Below, piece after piece: positions 8,844-16,089 of a DNA stretch of 64,000 nucleotides. Each line of letters opens with the position of its first letter. Position 1 is the stretch's first letter. A program made the translations under genes and the position numbers. The notes under the pieces were generated by a model that ran no database searches, was not told where the DNA came from, and worked only from the letters and a program-made list of their open reading frames with translations. The stretch comes from M3007 sp964392655 (lineage in GTDB: Bacteria > Bacteroidota > Bacteroidia > Chitinophagales > Saprospiraceae), in NCBI GenBank assembly GCA_964392655.1, contig CAYMQY010000003.1, forward strand, positions 1 to 64,000, read 5' to 3'.

Positions 8844-10289
8844 ATGCGCATGAGAAATCAAATTGCCCGACAAACGATTCTTGTCCTGCCGGCGTGGCTC
8901 TTTTTGTTTAATTTTAACACCGCCACCGCCTGCGAACTCCATACCAATTGCGCATCCCCGCATTTCAGCGCGGGCAAAGGTATGGAATCTTGCTCCGTAT
9001 TCTCCCCCGAATGGCTCGGCAAGGTTTTCACGCCGCACAGTCCTGAAGGGGTGTCATTCGCTAACACGGGGTGCAGCCCCATGGGCCACGCCGTGCCCCT
9101 CCCTGCTACGCATCACGTATACCGCATCAAAAAGGTGGTGCTCGATGCCGGTCATGGCGGCAAAGACCCCGGCTGCAAAGGCGCATCCTCGCATGAAAAG
9201 CACAACGCCCTGGCTATCGTGCTCAAACTCGGCGCCCTCATCCGGGAAGAATACCCCGATGTGGAGGTGATTTATACCCGTGAAACGGATGTGTTTGTGG
9301 AACTGAACGAACGCGCCGCCATCGCCAATCGCCATAATGCCGACCTGTTCATCAGCGTCCACTGCAACTCGATCCCCGTGTCGTATGTGAAAGGCGTGGA
9401 AACCTACGTCATGGGCCTGCACACCGCCCAGAGCAACCTCGAAGTCGCCAAGCGCGAAAACGCCTCCATTTTTCTGGAAGACAACTACAAAAAGAATTAC
9501 GGCGACTACGATCCCAACAGCCCGGAGGCGCATATCTTCGGCAGTGTGTGGCAAAGCGCGTATCTGGAACAGAGCATTTTGTTTGCCGGTTTTGTGCAGC
9601 AGTTTTCCAAAGAAATGGCCCGGCGCGAAGACCGTGGCGTGAAACAGGCCGGTTTCATTGTGCTCCACAAAACCGCCATGCCCGCCGTCCTGGTGGAAGC
9701 CGGTTTTCTGACCAACCGCGACGAGGAGCGGTTCATAGCCTCCGAGGAAGGCCAATTCCAGATGGCAGACGCCGTTTTTGAAGCCTTCCGGGCCTACAAA
9801 GCCAAAATGGAAAACACCCCACTGGCTGCCCGAAAACACACGACCAAAGCCCAAATGGCTGCCAAAATGCCGGCTTCGATACCCGAACCCGCAGCAGTGC
9901 CTGCAAGCAGTACGCCCCTGCTGCAAGAGCAGCCTACCGAAACGGCAAAAGTCCAGAACGTATCGGCAACCACCGTGGTGAACGCGCCACCCGCGCGCAC
10001 CGGCGATCGCTTTGCCGATGAACCGGCAACCATCCCTGCAGCACCGGCGACCAAAGCCGCGCCCGAGACATTCCGGATTCACTTGCTCGCCTGGCAGTCG
10101 CGCATGGATCGCAACAGCGGCCAACTGGGCCTCCTGAGCGGTGTGGCCGAAGAACATGCCGACGGGCTATTCCATTATTTTTTCGGCAACTACGCCACCC
10201 GCACCGATGCGGAAAAAATGCTTCCTGAATTGATGAACCTCGGCTTCCGAACGGCCCGGGTTGTTTCCTCCGATCCGAAAAAAAATTGA
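8844..10289 (+). CDS. N-acetylmuramoyl-L-alanine amidase (Amidase_3) with SPOR-like tail
   Basis: A 481-residue cell-wall amidase. A hydrophobic N-terminus (residues about 9-28) should be a signal peptide. The Amidase_3 zinc-hydrolase domain spans about 95-322, with the expected residues DAGHGG (His104), Glu118 in SSHEKHN, SVHCN (His173) and the catalytic Glu285 in VEAGFLTN. A helical insert around 195-260 resembles the regulatory insert of AmiC-type enzymes, which need an activator. A Pro/Ala/Thr linker (about 325-425) leads to a C-terminal segment (FRIHLLAWQS to LMNLGFRTARVV) with SPOR-like character, suggesting targeting to septal or denuded glycan. The enzyme cuts the amide bond between MurNAc and L-Ala during cell separation. 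Two in-frame ATGs (8844, 8850) are possible. The next gene starts 4 bp after the stop. Confidence 0.9.
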   Translation: MRMRNQIARQTILVLPAWLFLFNFNTATACELHTNCASPHFSAGKGMESCSVFSPEWLGKVFTPHSPEGVSFANTGCSPMGHAVPLPATHHVYRIKKVVLDAGHGGKDPGCKGASSHEKHNALAIVLKLGALIREEYPDVEVIYTRETDVFVELNERAAIANRHNADLFISVHCNSIPVSYVKGVETYVMGLHTAQSNLEVAKRENASIFLEDNYKKNYGDYDPNSPEAHIFGSVWQSAYLEQSILFAGFVQQFSKEMARREDRGVKQAGFIVLHKTAMPAVLVEAGFLTNRDEERFIASEEGQFQMADAVFEAFRAYKAKMENTPLAARKHTTKAQMAAKMPASIPEPAAVPASSTPLLQEQPTETAKVQNVSATTVVNAPPARTGDRFADEPATIPAAPATKAAPETFRIHLLAWQSRMDRNSGQLGLLSGVAEEHADGLFHYFFGNYATRTDAEKMLPELMNLGFRTARVVSSDPKKN

Positions 10290-10293
10290 CACC

Positions 10294-10812
10294 ATGACCG
10301 CCACATTCGATACCAACCTCCTTCTTCCCAGGCTGGCAACCGCACCCGATTTCGCACCGGAGTCCCGCGTTTGGGTGTACACCGCCAACCGCCCCCTGAC
10401 CGAACCCGAGGCGCAATTTATCGAAGATGCCCTCCGCGATTTTACCACGCAGTGGACGGCGCACAATCAAGCACTCAAAGCCGCCGCCGAAGTTTTCCAA
10501 AACCAGTTCATCCTCCTCATGGTGGACGAGACTCAGGCAGGAGCAAGCGGCTGCTCCATTGACAAATCCATTCACGTGCTCGAAGCGCTCGGACACCAAC
10601 TCAGTGTGGATTTGTTCGAGCGTATGCGTTTTGCCTGGGTGGAAAACGGTGCGTTGCAATTTGCCGACCGCCCCGGCCTCGCCGCCCGCGTAGCCGACGC
10701 CACCATCCGGCCCGACACCCTCCTTGTGAACACCCTCGTCCAATCCAAACGCGACCTGCAGGAAAAATGGCTCGTGCCCTTCGCACAGAGCTGGCACCGC
10801 CGGATTGTGTAA
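10294..10812 (+). CDS. Conserved Bacteroidota protein of unknown function
   Basis: A 172-residue soluble protein without signal peptide or membrane span. The N-terminal half carries SRVWVYTANRPLTEPEAQFI and FTTQWTAHNQALKAAAEVF, and the middle has FILLMVDETQAGASGCSIDK. Such proteins are widespread in Bacteroidota and are sometimes labelled 'ABC transporter ATPase', but no Walker A or Walker B motif or signature sequence is visible here, so I do not use that name. The conserved Cys/Ser pocket (GASGCSID) and the W-rich N-terminal segment are the notable points. It lies 4 bp after the amidase gene and 18 bp before the EAD-protease gene, so the three may be one transcript. The ATG at 10294 is preferred over an in-frame upstream codon within the amidase gene. 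Confidence 0.75.
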   Translation: MTATFDTNLLLPRLATAPDFAPESRVWVYTANRPLTEPEAQFIEDALRDFTTQWTAHNQALKAAAEVFQNQFILLMVDETQAGASGCSIDKSIHVLEALGHQLSVDLFERMRFAWVENGALQFADRPGLAARVADATIRPDTLLVNTLVQSKRDLQEKWLVPFAQSWHRRIV

Positions 10813-10830
10813 CACGCAGCAAAACGAATT

Positions 10831-12375
10831 ATGCAAAACGCTCAACTTGTTTACCTGAAAACCATCGAGGGCTTGCTCATGGACAACGAGGTGGAAAAAG
10901 CCCTCGATGCCCTGCTCGAACTTGATCAGCAAACCCAGGCCGGCATCCGGCAGGATGTGCTCCAGCAGTCCGGCAACTTCGTGTCGGCCAAAAAAGAATA
11001 CCAGCGCGGCGGCATCAGTTTCGAGGAATTCAGCCGCTTTTCGGCCCGCACCCGCAGCGGTTTACTGGATTTGATGCGGGAAATTCCCCGCCGCGTGGAG
11101 CGCGATGCCAAAATCCGTAACCTCGGCACCTTCCAGTTCAACGTGCCCGACGAAGCCCGACTGGAAAAAGTCATCGGCCCGCAAAACAACCTGCTGCGCA
11201 TCAACTGGCTCGAAAAAGCCCTGCGCGCCTCCAAGGCCGTGTGCAGGGTCGTGTGCAGCGACGGCGAATTAGGCACCGGCTTTCTGACCAAAGAGGGCTA
11301 CATTTTCACCAACAACCACGTGGTTCCCGACGCGACTATCGCTGCCGATACCCGCATCGAGTTCAATTACGAAATGGACGCCACGGGTAGTGTCAAAAGC
11401 CGCACTACCTACCGGCTGGATGCATCCGACTTCATCACCAGCCCGCCGGATCAATTAGATTTCAGTCGCATTCGTGTGGTGGACGACCCCACCAACCCGC
11501 TCAGCCAGTGGGGCTATGTCGAGTTCGATCCCAGCGCTATACCTACCGTGGGCGAACCCGTCACGATCATCCAGCACCCGAAAGGAGAAGACAAGCACAT
11601 CGCCCTCAACGCCAACGACGTGCTCAGCGCGTGGAACCAGCACCTGTACTACACCGCCGACACCGAGCCGGGCAGCAGCGGTTCGCCCGTGTTCAACAAA
11701 GACTGGAAAGTGGTGGCTATTCACCACGCCGGCAAAACCGACGCCGAGGGCGGCCTCCAGATCAATGCCAAAGGCGAGCGGCGCGGCGCCAACCGGGGCA
11801 TACTGTTCCAGCAAATATTCGATTTCATCAAAAAAGGCATCTCGGCGGCCCCTGCTGCTCCCGCCGCGAAACCGCACTCGACTTCCGGCAAGGAATCTGT
11901 TTCCGGAAGCGCAGCGCCTGCGCCCGAGCCGCCGGTTGCCGTGGCCACAGGGTCGGCGCCCAAATTTGTAGTGGTGTACGACACACACGACACTGCACAC
12001 AGCCAGGTACTGAACAAACACCTGTTTTTGCTGAAAGCCACGAAAAAAATTCAATTGTACAACGTGCATGAGGCGCCCGCCGGCGCAGATGTGGCCGCTG
12101 TGGCGGAATCGGAAATCAATGCCGCCGACTATGTGCTGGTGCTGATCACACAAAACCTGTTCAACGACGAGACCTGGTTCCACCTGATCCTGAAAGCCCT
12201 CGAAAGCGGCAAACGCGTGGTGCCGGTGAACATCGAAAAATTCGACCTGACCGGTTCGGGACTGGAGCGGCTGCGCGCCCTGCCTACGCAAAACCGCACG
12301 GTGTCGGATTTCCCCACGCCCGATGCGGCATTCAACGACATTGTGGCGGAGATCAAAAAACTAATCCCGGCGTGA
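10831..12375 (+). CDS. Three-domain protein: EAD-like / trypsin-like protease / TIR-like
   Basis: A 514-residue protein with three parts. Residues 1-90 are a helical domain (LLMDNEVEKALDALLEL to LLDLMREIPRRV) resembling the effector-associated domains (EAD11-like) that recruit partners in bacterial conflict systems. Residues about 125-335 are a trypsin-like serine protease: TNNHVV gives His163, LDFSRI gives Asp210 and TEPGSSGSPVF gives Ser283, so the catalytic triad looks complete. A Pro/Ala/Ser linker (338-375) joins a TIR-like alpha/beta domain (377-512: FVVVYD, AADYVLVLITQNLF, KRVVPVNIEKFD). There is no signal peptide, so it should act in the cytoplasm. Known EAD proteins couple sensors to proteases, caspases or TIRs in abortive responses; here adaptor, protease and TIR are on one chain. 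The physiological target is unknown. It is followed by a long inverted repeat. Confidence 0.8.
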   Translation: MQNAQLVYLKTIEGLLMDNEVEKALDALLELDQQTQAGIRQDVLQQSGNFVSAKKEYQRGGISFEEFSRFSARTRSGLLDLMREIPRRVERDAKIRNLGTFQFNVPDEARLEKVIGPQNNLLRINWLEKALRASKAVCRVVCSDGELGTGFLTKEGYIFTNNHVVPDATIAADTRIEFNYEMDATGSVKSRTTYRLDASDFITSPPDQLDFSRIRVVDDPTNPLSQWGYVEFDPSAIPTVGEPVTIIQHPKGEDKHIALNANDVLSAWNQHLYYTADTEPGSSGSPVFNKDWKVVAIHHAGKTDAEGGLQINAKGERRGANRGILFQQIFDFIKKGISAAPAAPAAKPHSTSGKESVSGSAAPAPEPPVAVATGSAPKFVVVYDTHDTAHSQVLNKHLFLLKATKKIQLYNVHEAPAGADVAAVAESEINAADYVLVLITQNLFNDETWFHLILKALESGKRVVPVNIEKFDLTGSGLERLRALPTQNRTVSDFPTPDAAFNDIVAEIKKLIPA

Positions 12376-12392
12376 GGCCGCCGCTCACCACG

Positions 12393-12482
12393 TTTGTCAT
12401 TTCGCAGAAACCCATCCGCATCACGGGTGCAATCAAGTGCGGCTACCGCCTTAGAGCGGACGGATTTCTGCGAAATGACAAA
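12393..12482. repeat. Long inverted-repeat element, copy 1
   Basis: Arms at 12393-12419 and 12456-12482 are 27 bases each and pair at 25 positions (core TTTGTCATTTCGCAGAAA), around a 36-base loop. The same arms with a different loop recur at 41223-41315. This copy lies between two converging genes (the EAD-protease gene and purE) and could serve as a two-way terminator, or be a REP/MITE-like mobile repeat. Confidence 0.85.
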
Positions 12483-12501
12483 TGTGGGGTGAGGCAGCCC
12501 C

Positions 12502-12981
12502 TCAGCCTTCCATTTTTCGCGCCTTGTCCAGCACCACCTGTTCCAGGCCTTTTTTGTAGGCGGCCACGCGGTCGAGCAGTTCGGGGTCGTTTGTGCCGAG
12601 GATTTGCGCAGCCAAAATGCCTGCGTTGCGAGCGGCATTCAGCGCCACGGTAGCCACAGGCACGCCTTCCGGCATTTGCAGAATGGACAGGATGCTGTCC
12701 CAGCCGTCAATGGAATTGGACGATTTGACCGGCACACCGATGACCGGCAACGGCGTGATTGCCGCCACCATGCCCGGCAGGTGCGCAGCACCGCCCGCGC
12801 CCGCTATGACGACCCGAATGCCGCGTTCACGCGCGGTTTTGGCAAATTCAAACATCCGCTCCGGCGTGCGGTGTGCCGACACGATGGTCATGTCGAACGG
12901 CACACGCAGTTCGGTCAGAATATCCGCCGCCTTTTGCATAACCGGCAGGTCGGAATCGGAACCCATGATGATGGCTACCAT
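12502..12981 (-). CDS. purE: 5-(carboxyamino)imidazole ribonucleotide mutase, class I PurE
   Basis: A 159-residue PurE, the usual length for class I. It converts N5-carboxyaminoimidazole ribonucleotide to 4-carboxy-AIR in purine synthesis. The signature segments are all present: IIMGSDSDLPVM near the start, VSAHRTPERM around residues 34-43, AGAGGAAHLPGMVAA around 60-74, and LPVIGVPVKSS around 78-88, followed by SILQMPEGVPVATVAL. The start at 12981 puts the MGSDSD motif five residues in, as in the family; a longer open frame upstream is not PurE-like. No purK is adjacent. The gene converges on the EAD-protease gene with the long inverted repeat between them. Confidence 0.96.
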   Translation of the reverse strand: MVAIIMGSDSDLPVMQKAADILTELRVPFDMTIVSAHRTPERMFEFAKTARERGIRVVIAGAGGAAHLPGMVAAITPLPVIGVPVKSSNSIDGWDSILSILQMPEGVPVATVALNAARNAGILAAQILGTNDPELLDRVAAYKKGLEQVVLDKARKMEG

Positions 12982-13034
12982 ATTGCTCAGTTCTTTTTTG
13001 AGCAAAGGTATTTGGAAAACCACGCATGCCTGCG

Positions 13035-14633
13035 TCAGAATTTCGCCCGCAAGGCAAGGATGAAGTTCCGCCCGGCAGCCACAATCCCCGAACTGTACGG
13101 CCGGTACCGCTGATCGGTCAGGTTTTCCACCCCGCCGCTTACCGACCATTGCTCCGAAAACTGGTACATCGCCTTGAAATTGAGCGTGTACCATCCCGGA
13201 GAATATGGATTCCCGTCTGCATCCACAGCGTAGATGTAACCTTTGCTCTGTTCCTCCTGCGGCAGATCGGCGTAGGCTACCTGCCCATTGTATGTGGCAT
13301 AAAAATCCATGCTCAAGTGCGGCGCGGCGAAAGTCAGGTGCGTAGCCCCGAACCATGGCGCGGCATGCCGCAACGGGCTGGTGGTACCGTCGTCAAGTTC
13401 TTCGTCGCCCTGCTGGTAGTTGAACTGGGATGAAATTCCGAATCCGCCGGGCAGTTTGGCTTCCACGCTGAATTGCAGGCCGTAAACCGTTGCTCTGGCG
13501 GCATTTTGAACAGCCTGTACCTGGCTCAGTTCCCCGGCGTACACGATGCTGTCGAGGCCGTTGAGCGTAAAATTCCGCCGCACCAAGGCATTGTCGAGCA
13601 CGGTGTAGTAGCCGGTCAGATCAATTTTCAGCGATTTGCCAAACAATCTGGCGATGTCGAACTCGGCATTGTACGCGTACTCGGCATTCAGCGCCGGATT
13701 GGGCACCAGCACGGATCCGGGTTCCGAGTCGAACACCTTGCCCATATCGTCCACATTCGGAGATCGAAAACCCGTGGAGGCGTTGACAGCCAATGACCAG
13801 GAATCGCTCGGGTCAAACACCAGCCCTACGCTGCCCGTCAGCGCGCCTTTGTTCAGTTCAGCAGTTGTGTACGGGAACGGGAAAAACGTCGTATCGAACA
13901 CGGCGTTCAGGGCGAATTGGCTATACCGCCCGCCTGCTTGCAACAGCAGTTTATCCGAAACCCGGTACTGGTATGTGGCAAACGCGGCCAGAGACGACCA
14001 GTCAGCCTGCGGGTACCGCGCCGGCCCGGGCGCCACATCTCCGGTGGAAATATTCTTGTCCGTGCCGGTGGACTGCACATCGTTGTAAATGGCCTCCAGG
14101 CCGTAAAACACCTTGTGGCGCTCGCCGATTTGTTTGAAAAAATCGAGGTTGGCNNNNNNNNNNNNNNNNNNNNNNNNNNNNNNNNNNNNNNNNNNNNNNN
14201 NNNNNNNNNNNNNNNNNNNNNNNNNNNNNNNNNNNNNNNNNNNNNNNNNNNNNCGGGCTGATATGCGGGTAATTTTGGCCGGCACCTCGCGTTTGGACTG
14301 GTTCCAGCGCGTGGCCGAAACGACCACCTCCTGTCCGAGCGACAAACCGATTGAGGTCAGATGCGCCACCCAATTCTTTTTTTCCAGATCGGCAAAACTG
14401 AACGTGACCGCTTCGTATCCCAGCAAACGCAACTCGATGCGCTCGGCGCCCCGAAACGCCGACAGGTCGGCCTGACCGGCGGCGTTGGTGGTCCGGATTG
14501 CTTTCGGCGACTCGCTGTACACCGTGACGGCTTCCAGCGGTTGGTCTGTTTCCTGGTCTTTGACGGTCAATATTTGGGTATAGCCAGAGCTGCCCACACA
14601 CAGGAGCAGCCCCAGCAGGAGTATTTTTTTCAT
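13035..14633 (-). CDS. TonB-dependent receptor, interrupted by assembly gap
   Basis: A TonB-dependent outer-membrane receptor broken by a 100-N gap at 14154-14253. Before the gap are a signal peptide (MKKILLLGLLLCVGSSGYTQ), a carboxypeptidase-regulatory-like domain (about 20-95) and the first part of the plug (QEVVVSATRWNQSKREVPA). After the gap is the C-terminal part of the 22-strand barrel, ending in NFILALRAKF. Nearly all of the plug and the first barrel strands are missing, so the real gap must be far longer than 100 bases (a typical receptor of this kind has about 700-800 residues, against about 530 here including the Ns). The substrate cannot be told; siderophore, haem or cobalamin are all possible. 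The small membrane-anchored protein gene at 14695-15228 is just upstream on the same strand. Confidence 0.85.
   Translation of the reverse strand: MKKILLLGLLLCVGSSGYTQILTVKDQETDQPLEAVTVYSESPKAIRTTNAAGQADLSAFRGAERIELRLLGYEAVTFSFADLEKKNWVAHLTSIGLSLGQEVVVSATRWNQSKREVPAKITRISAXXXXXXXXXXXXXXXXXXXXXXXXXXXXXXXXXXANLDFFKQIGERHKVFYGLEAIYNDVQSTGTDKNISTGDVAPGPARYPQADWSSLAAFATYQYRVSDKLLLQAGGRYSQFALNAVFDTTFFPFPYTTAELNKGALTGSVGLVFDPSDSWSLAVNASTGFRSPNVDDMGKVFDSEPGSVLVPNPALNAEYAYNAEFDIARLFGKSLKIDLTGYYTVLDNALVRRNFTLNGLDSIVYAGELSQVQAVQNAARATVYGLQFSVEAKLPGGFGISSQFNYQQGDEELDDGTTSPLRHAAPWFGATHLTFAAPHLSMDFYATYNGQVAYADLPQEEQSKGYIYAVDADGNPYSPGWYTLNFKAMYQFSEQWSVSGGVENLTDQRYRPYSSGIVAAGRNFILALRAKF
14154..14253. other. 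Assembly gap (100 N) in the TonB receptor gene
   Basis: Exactly 100 N, a standard 'unknown length' scaffold gap. Both flanks belong to the same receptor gene but most of the plug domain is absent. Confidence 0.97.
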
Positions 14634-14694
14634 GCTGACGGTGTTTAGTGAAAATGAAAAGGAATGCCGGACCTGATTTCCGGCAGATCATGCA

Positions 14695-15228
14695 CTAAAC
14701 CCGGTCGGGTGGCGGGAAAGGCGGCTTGCCGGTGTCGGCACTCGAAGGGCATTCGGCTGCCGCGGGCAAGGCCAAAACTTCAGCACGTGGACAAAACACC
14801 CGAAACCCGGGCGTTTCCTCATGAAAAAGGGTGAGAAAAAAACAAAACAGGCGCCGCTCATTTTCGTGGCGGCTCGGGTCGTTCGCCTGGAATTTTGCGA
14901 TCAGTTGGCGCAGTTCGCGATTGAGTTTGGTTTCCGCATGGTCATGCCAGCACCAAAACTGCAAGGTATCGTTGCCGGCAGACTGTCGAACCACATCGTA
15001 CATTTCCCCCCGATACTCAAATTCCTCTGCGTGTTCCCAGCGAAGCAGAGAATTGCTGTCGTGTCTGGAAAATTTGAAAAACACAAGTTCGCTGTCGGGC
15101 AAACCGGCCAGCAGGCGTTTTTTTACTTCTTTCCGTATCCGGTATTTTTCAAGTCGCAGACCCGCATACGTCCCGATCAGGGGCGCTGCGAGGCAAAAAA
15201 GGAGCAGGATGCCGGGTAGTTTGCGCAT
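14695..15228 (-). CDS. Unrecognised membrane-anchored protein upstream of TonB receptor
   Basis: A 177-residue protein with one hydrophobic N-terminal segment (LPGILLLFCLAAPLIGTYAGL), so either a signal anchor or a signal peptide. The middle contains DSELVFFKFSRHD and EEFEYRGEMYDVVRQSAGND, then WCWHDHAETKLNRELRQLI, and the end is Pro-rich (TGKPPFPPPDRV). Cys, His and Trp are clustered around WCWHDH. I do not recognise a named family, but short proteins with an 'EFxYxGxMYDVV' segment next to TonB receptors are common in Bacteroidota. The stop lies 61 bp before the receptor start on the same strand, which suggests a joint role in uptake of the receptor's substrate, possibly a metal or metal complex. 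That link is inference. Confidence 0.6.
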   Translation of the reverse strand: MRKLPGILLLFCLAAPLIGTYAGLRLEKYRIRKEVKKRLLAGLPDSELVFFKFSRHDSNSLLRWEHAEEFEYRGEMYDVVRQSAGNDTLQFWCWHDHAETKLNRELRQLIAKFQANDPSRHENERRLFCFFLTLFHEETPGFRVFCPRAEVLALPAAAECPSSADTGKPPFPPPDRV

Positions 15229-15268
15229 AAATTAGAGTCAAACCCGCGGCAAGGTATTGCGTTTGCTG

Positions 15269-15850
15269 TCAAATTTGCTCCAGCAGGCGATCTTTCAGGC
15301 GCTGGAATTCTTCCGCCGTGATGATGCCCTGGTCGCGCAGTTCGGCCAGACGGCGAATTTTTTCAATGGCCTCCTCGCTGCCGGTTTGCGCCGGCGCTTG
15401 TTCCGGCTTCAGGGTTTCGGCCACTTGCTTTCCCGTGTCCATGTTTTGGTCGAACTCTTTGCGTGCCGAAGTTATCTCGAGGTCTTGAAGTGTGCCGCCA
15501 CGCTGAAAATGGTTGGCGACGACATAACCAAGCGCGTAGGTGGAAGCGCCGGACAACGCGGGCATGCTCAATCCGCCGACAACCGAGCCTACACCTGGAA
15601 TCGCCTTCACCAGACTGGCTGCCAAGCGGGCCGCGCTGCTGCCGACAATGGCGGAGATGAGGTTTCGCCCCAGCGTATCCACGAAACCGATGTTGTATAA
15701 TTTGGCCAACTGGCGCAGCATATTGAGTTGAACGGCGCTCACGGCGAGCAGGTCGGCGCCGGGAAACGGCACCAATGCGGCACCCATAGCGAAACCTACA
15801 TGATTTTTTATGACCTCATCGGCCTTGGGAAGTTTGTCGGCGTGTGACAT
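15269..15850 (-). CDS. DUF697-like membrane protein with C-terminal SHOCT domain
   Basis: A 193-residue protein. Residues about 10-115 are hydrophobic and Gly/Ala-rich (VGFAMGAALVPFPGADLLAV, RNLISAIVGSSAARLAASLV, GASTYALGYVVANHF) and resemble the DUF697 family, small membrane-associated proteins. After a charged linker, residues about 162-193 (IEKIRRLAELRDQGIITAEE onward, ending in a Lys/Leu helix) form a clear SHOCT domain, a short helical module thought to mediate oligomerisation. The ATG at 15850 is the best start; the 56 codons open upstream look non-coding. It stands between the TonB receptor cluster and polX. Function unknown. Confidence 0.8.
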   Translation of the reverse strand: MSHADKLPKADEVIKNHVGFAMGAALVPFPGADLLAVSAVQLNMLRQLAKLYNIGFVDTLGRNLISAIVGSSAARLAASLVKAIPGVGSVVGGLSMPALSGASTYALGYVVANHFQRGGTLQDLEITSARKEFDQNMDTGKQVAETLKPEQAPAQTGSEEAIEKIRRLAELRDQGIITAEEFQRLKDRLLEQI

Positions 15851-15997
15851 GGTTTTTGAATGTTGGTGGAGCGATTTTTCCTGAACAATCAGGTTCCAGG
15901 CTGTGCTCAGGAAATGAAAATTGCGTACAGGTACGTAGTTGGGCATGGCGCTTTTTGATGTTATTGAAAATTGAAGGCAGCGAAGATAACCGAACAG

Positions 15998-16020
15998 GCA
16001 TGCCGAAGTCAATGGCATGC
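15998..16020. other. Short hairpin (GCATGCC/GGCATGC) downstream of polX
   Basis: Seven-base arms at 15998-16004 and 16014-16020 pair perfectly around nine bases. It lies about 70 bp past the polX stop on the minus strand. There is no T-run after it, so a terminator role is uncertain. Confidence 0.35.
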
Positions 16021-16089
16021 AGGTGAAAACTATACCAACGAACGGTTCGTTCAGACCAGCATTTTCCCGGCGGTCACATGGCCTTCCGA

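Noticed and set aside
9054..10157. Minus-strand open frame opposite the amidase gene
   Set aside because: Gly/His/Cys-rich antisense translation; the amidase on the plus strand has all zinc ligands and catalytic Glu.
10294..10812. ABC transporter ATPase label for the small protein
   Set aside because: No Walker A, Walker B or signature motif is present in the sequence.
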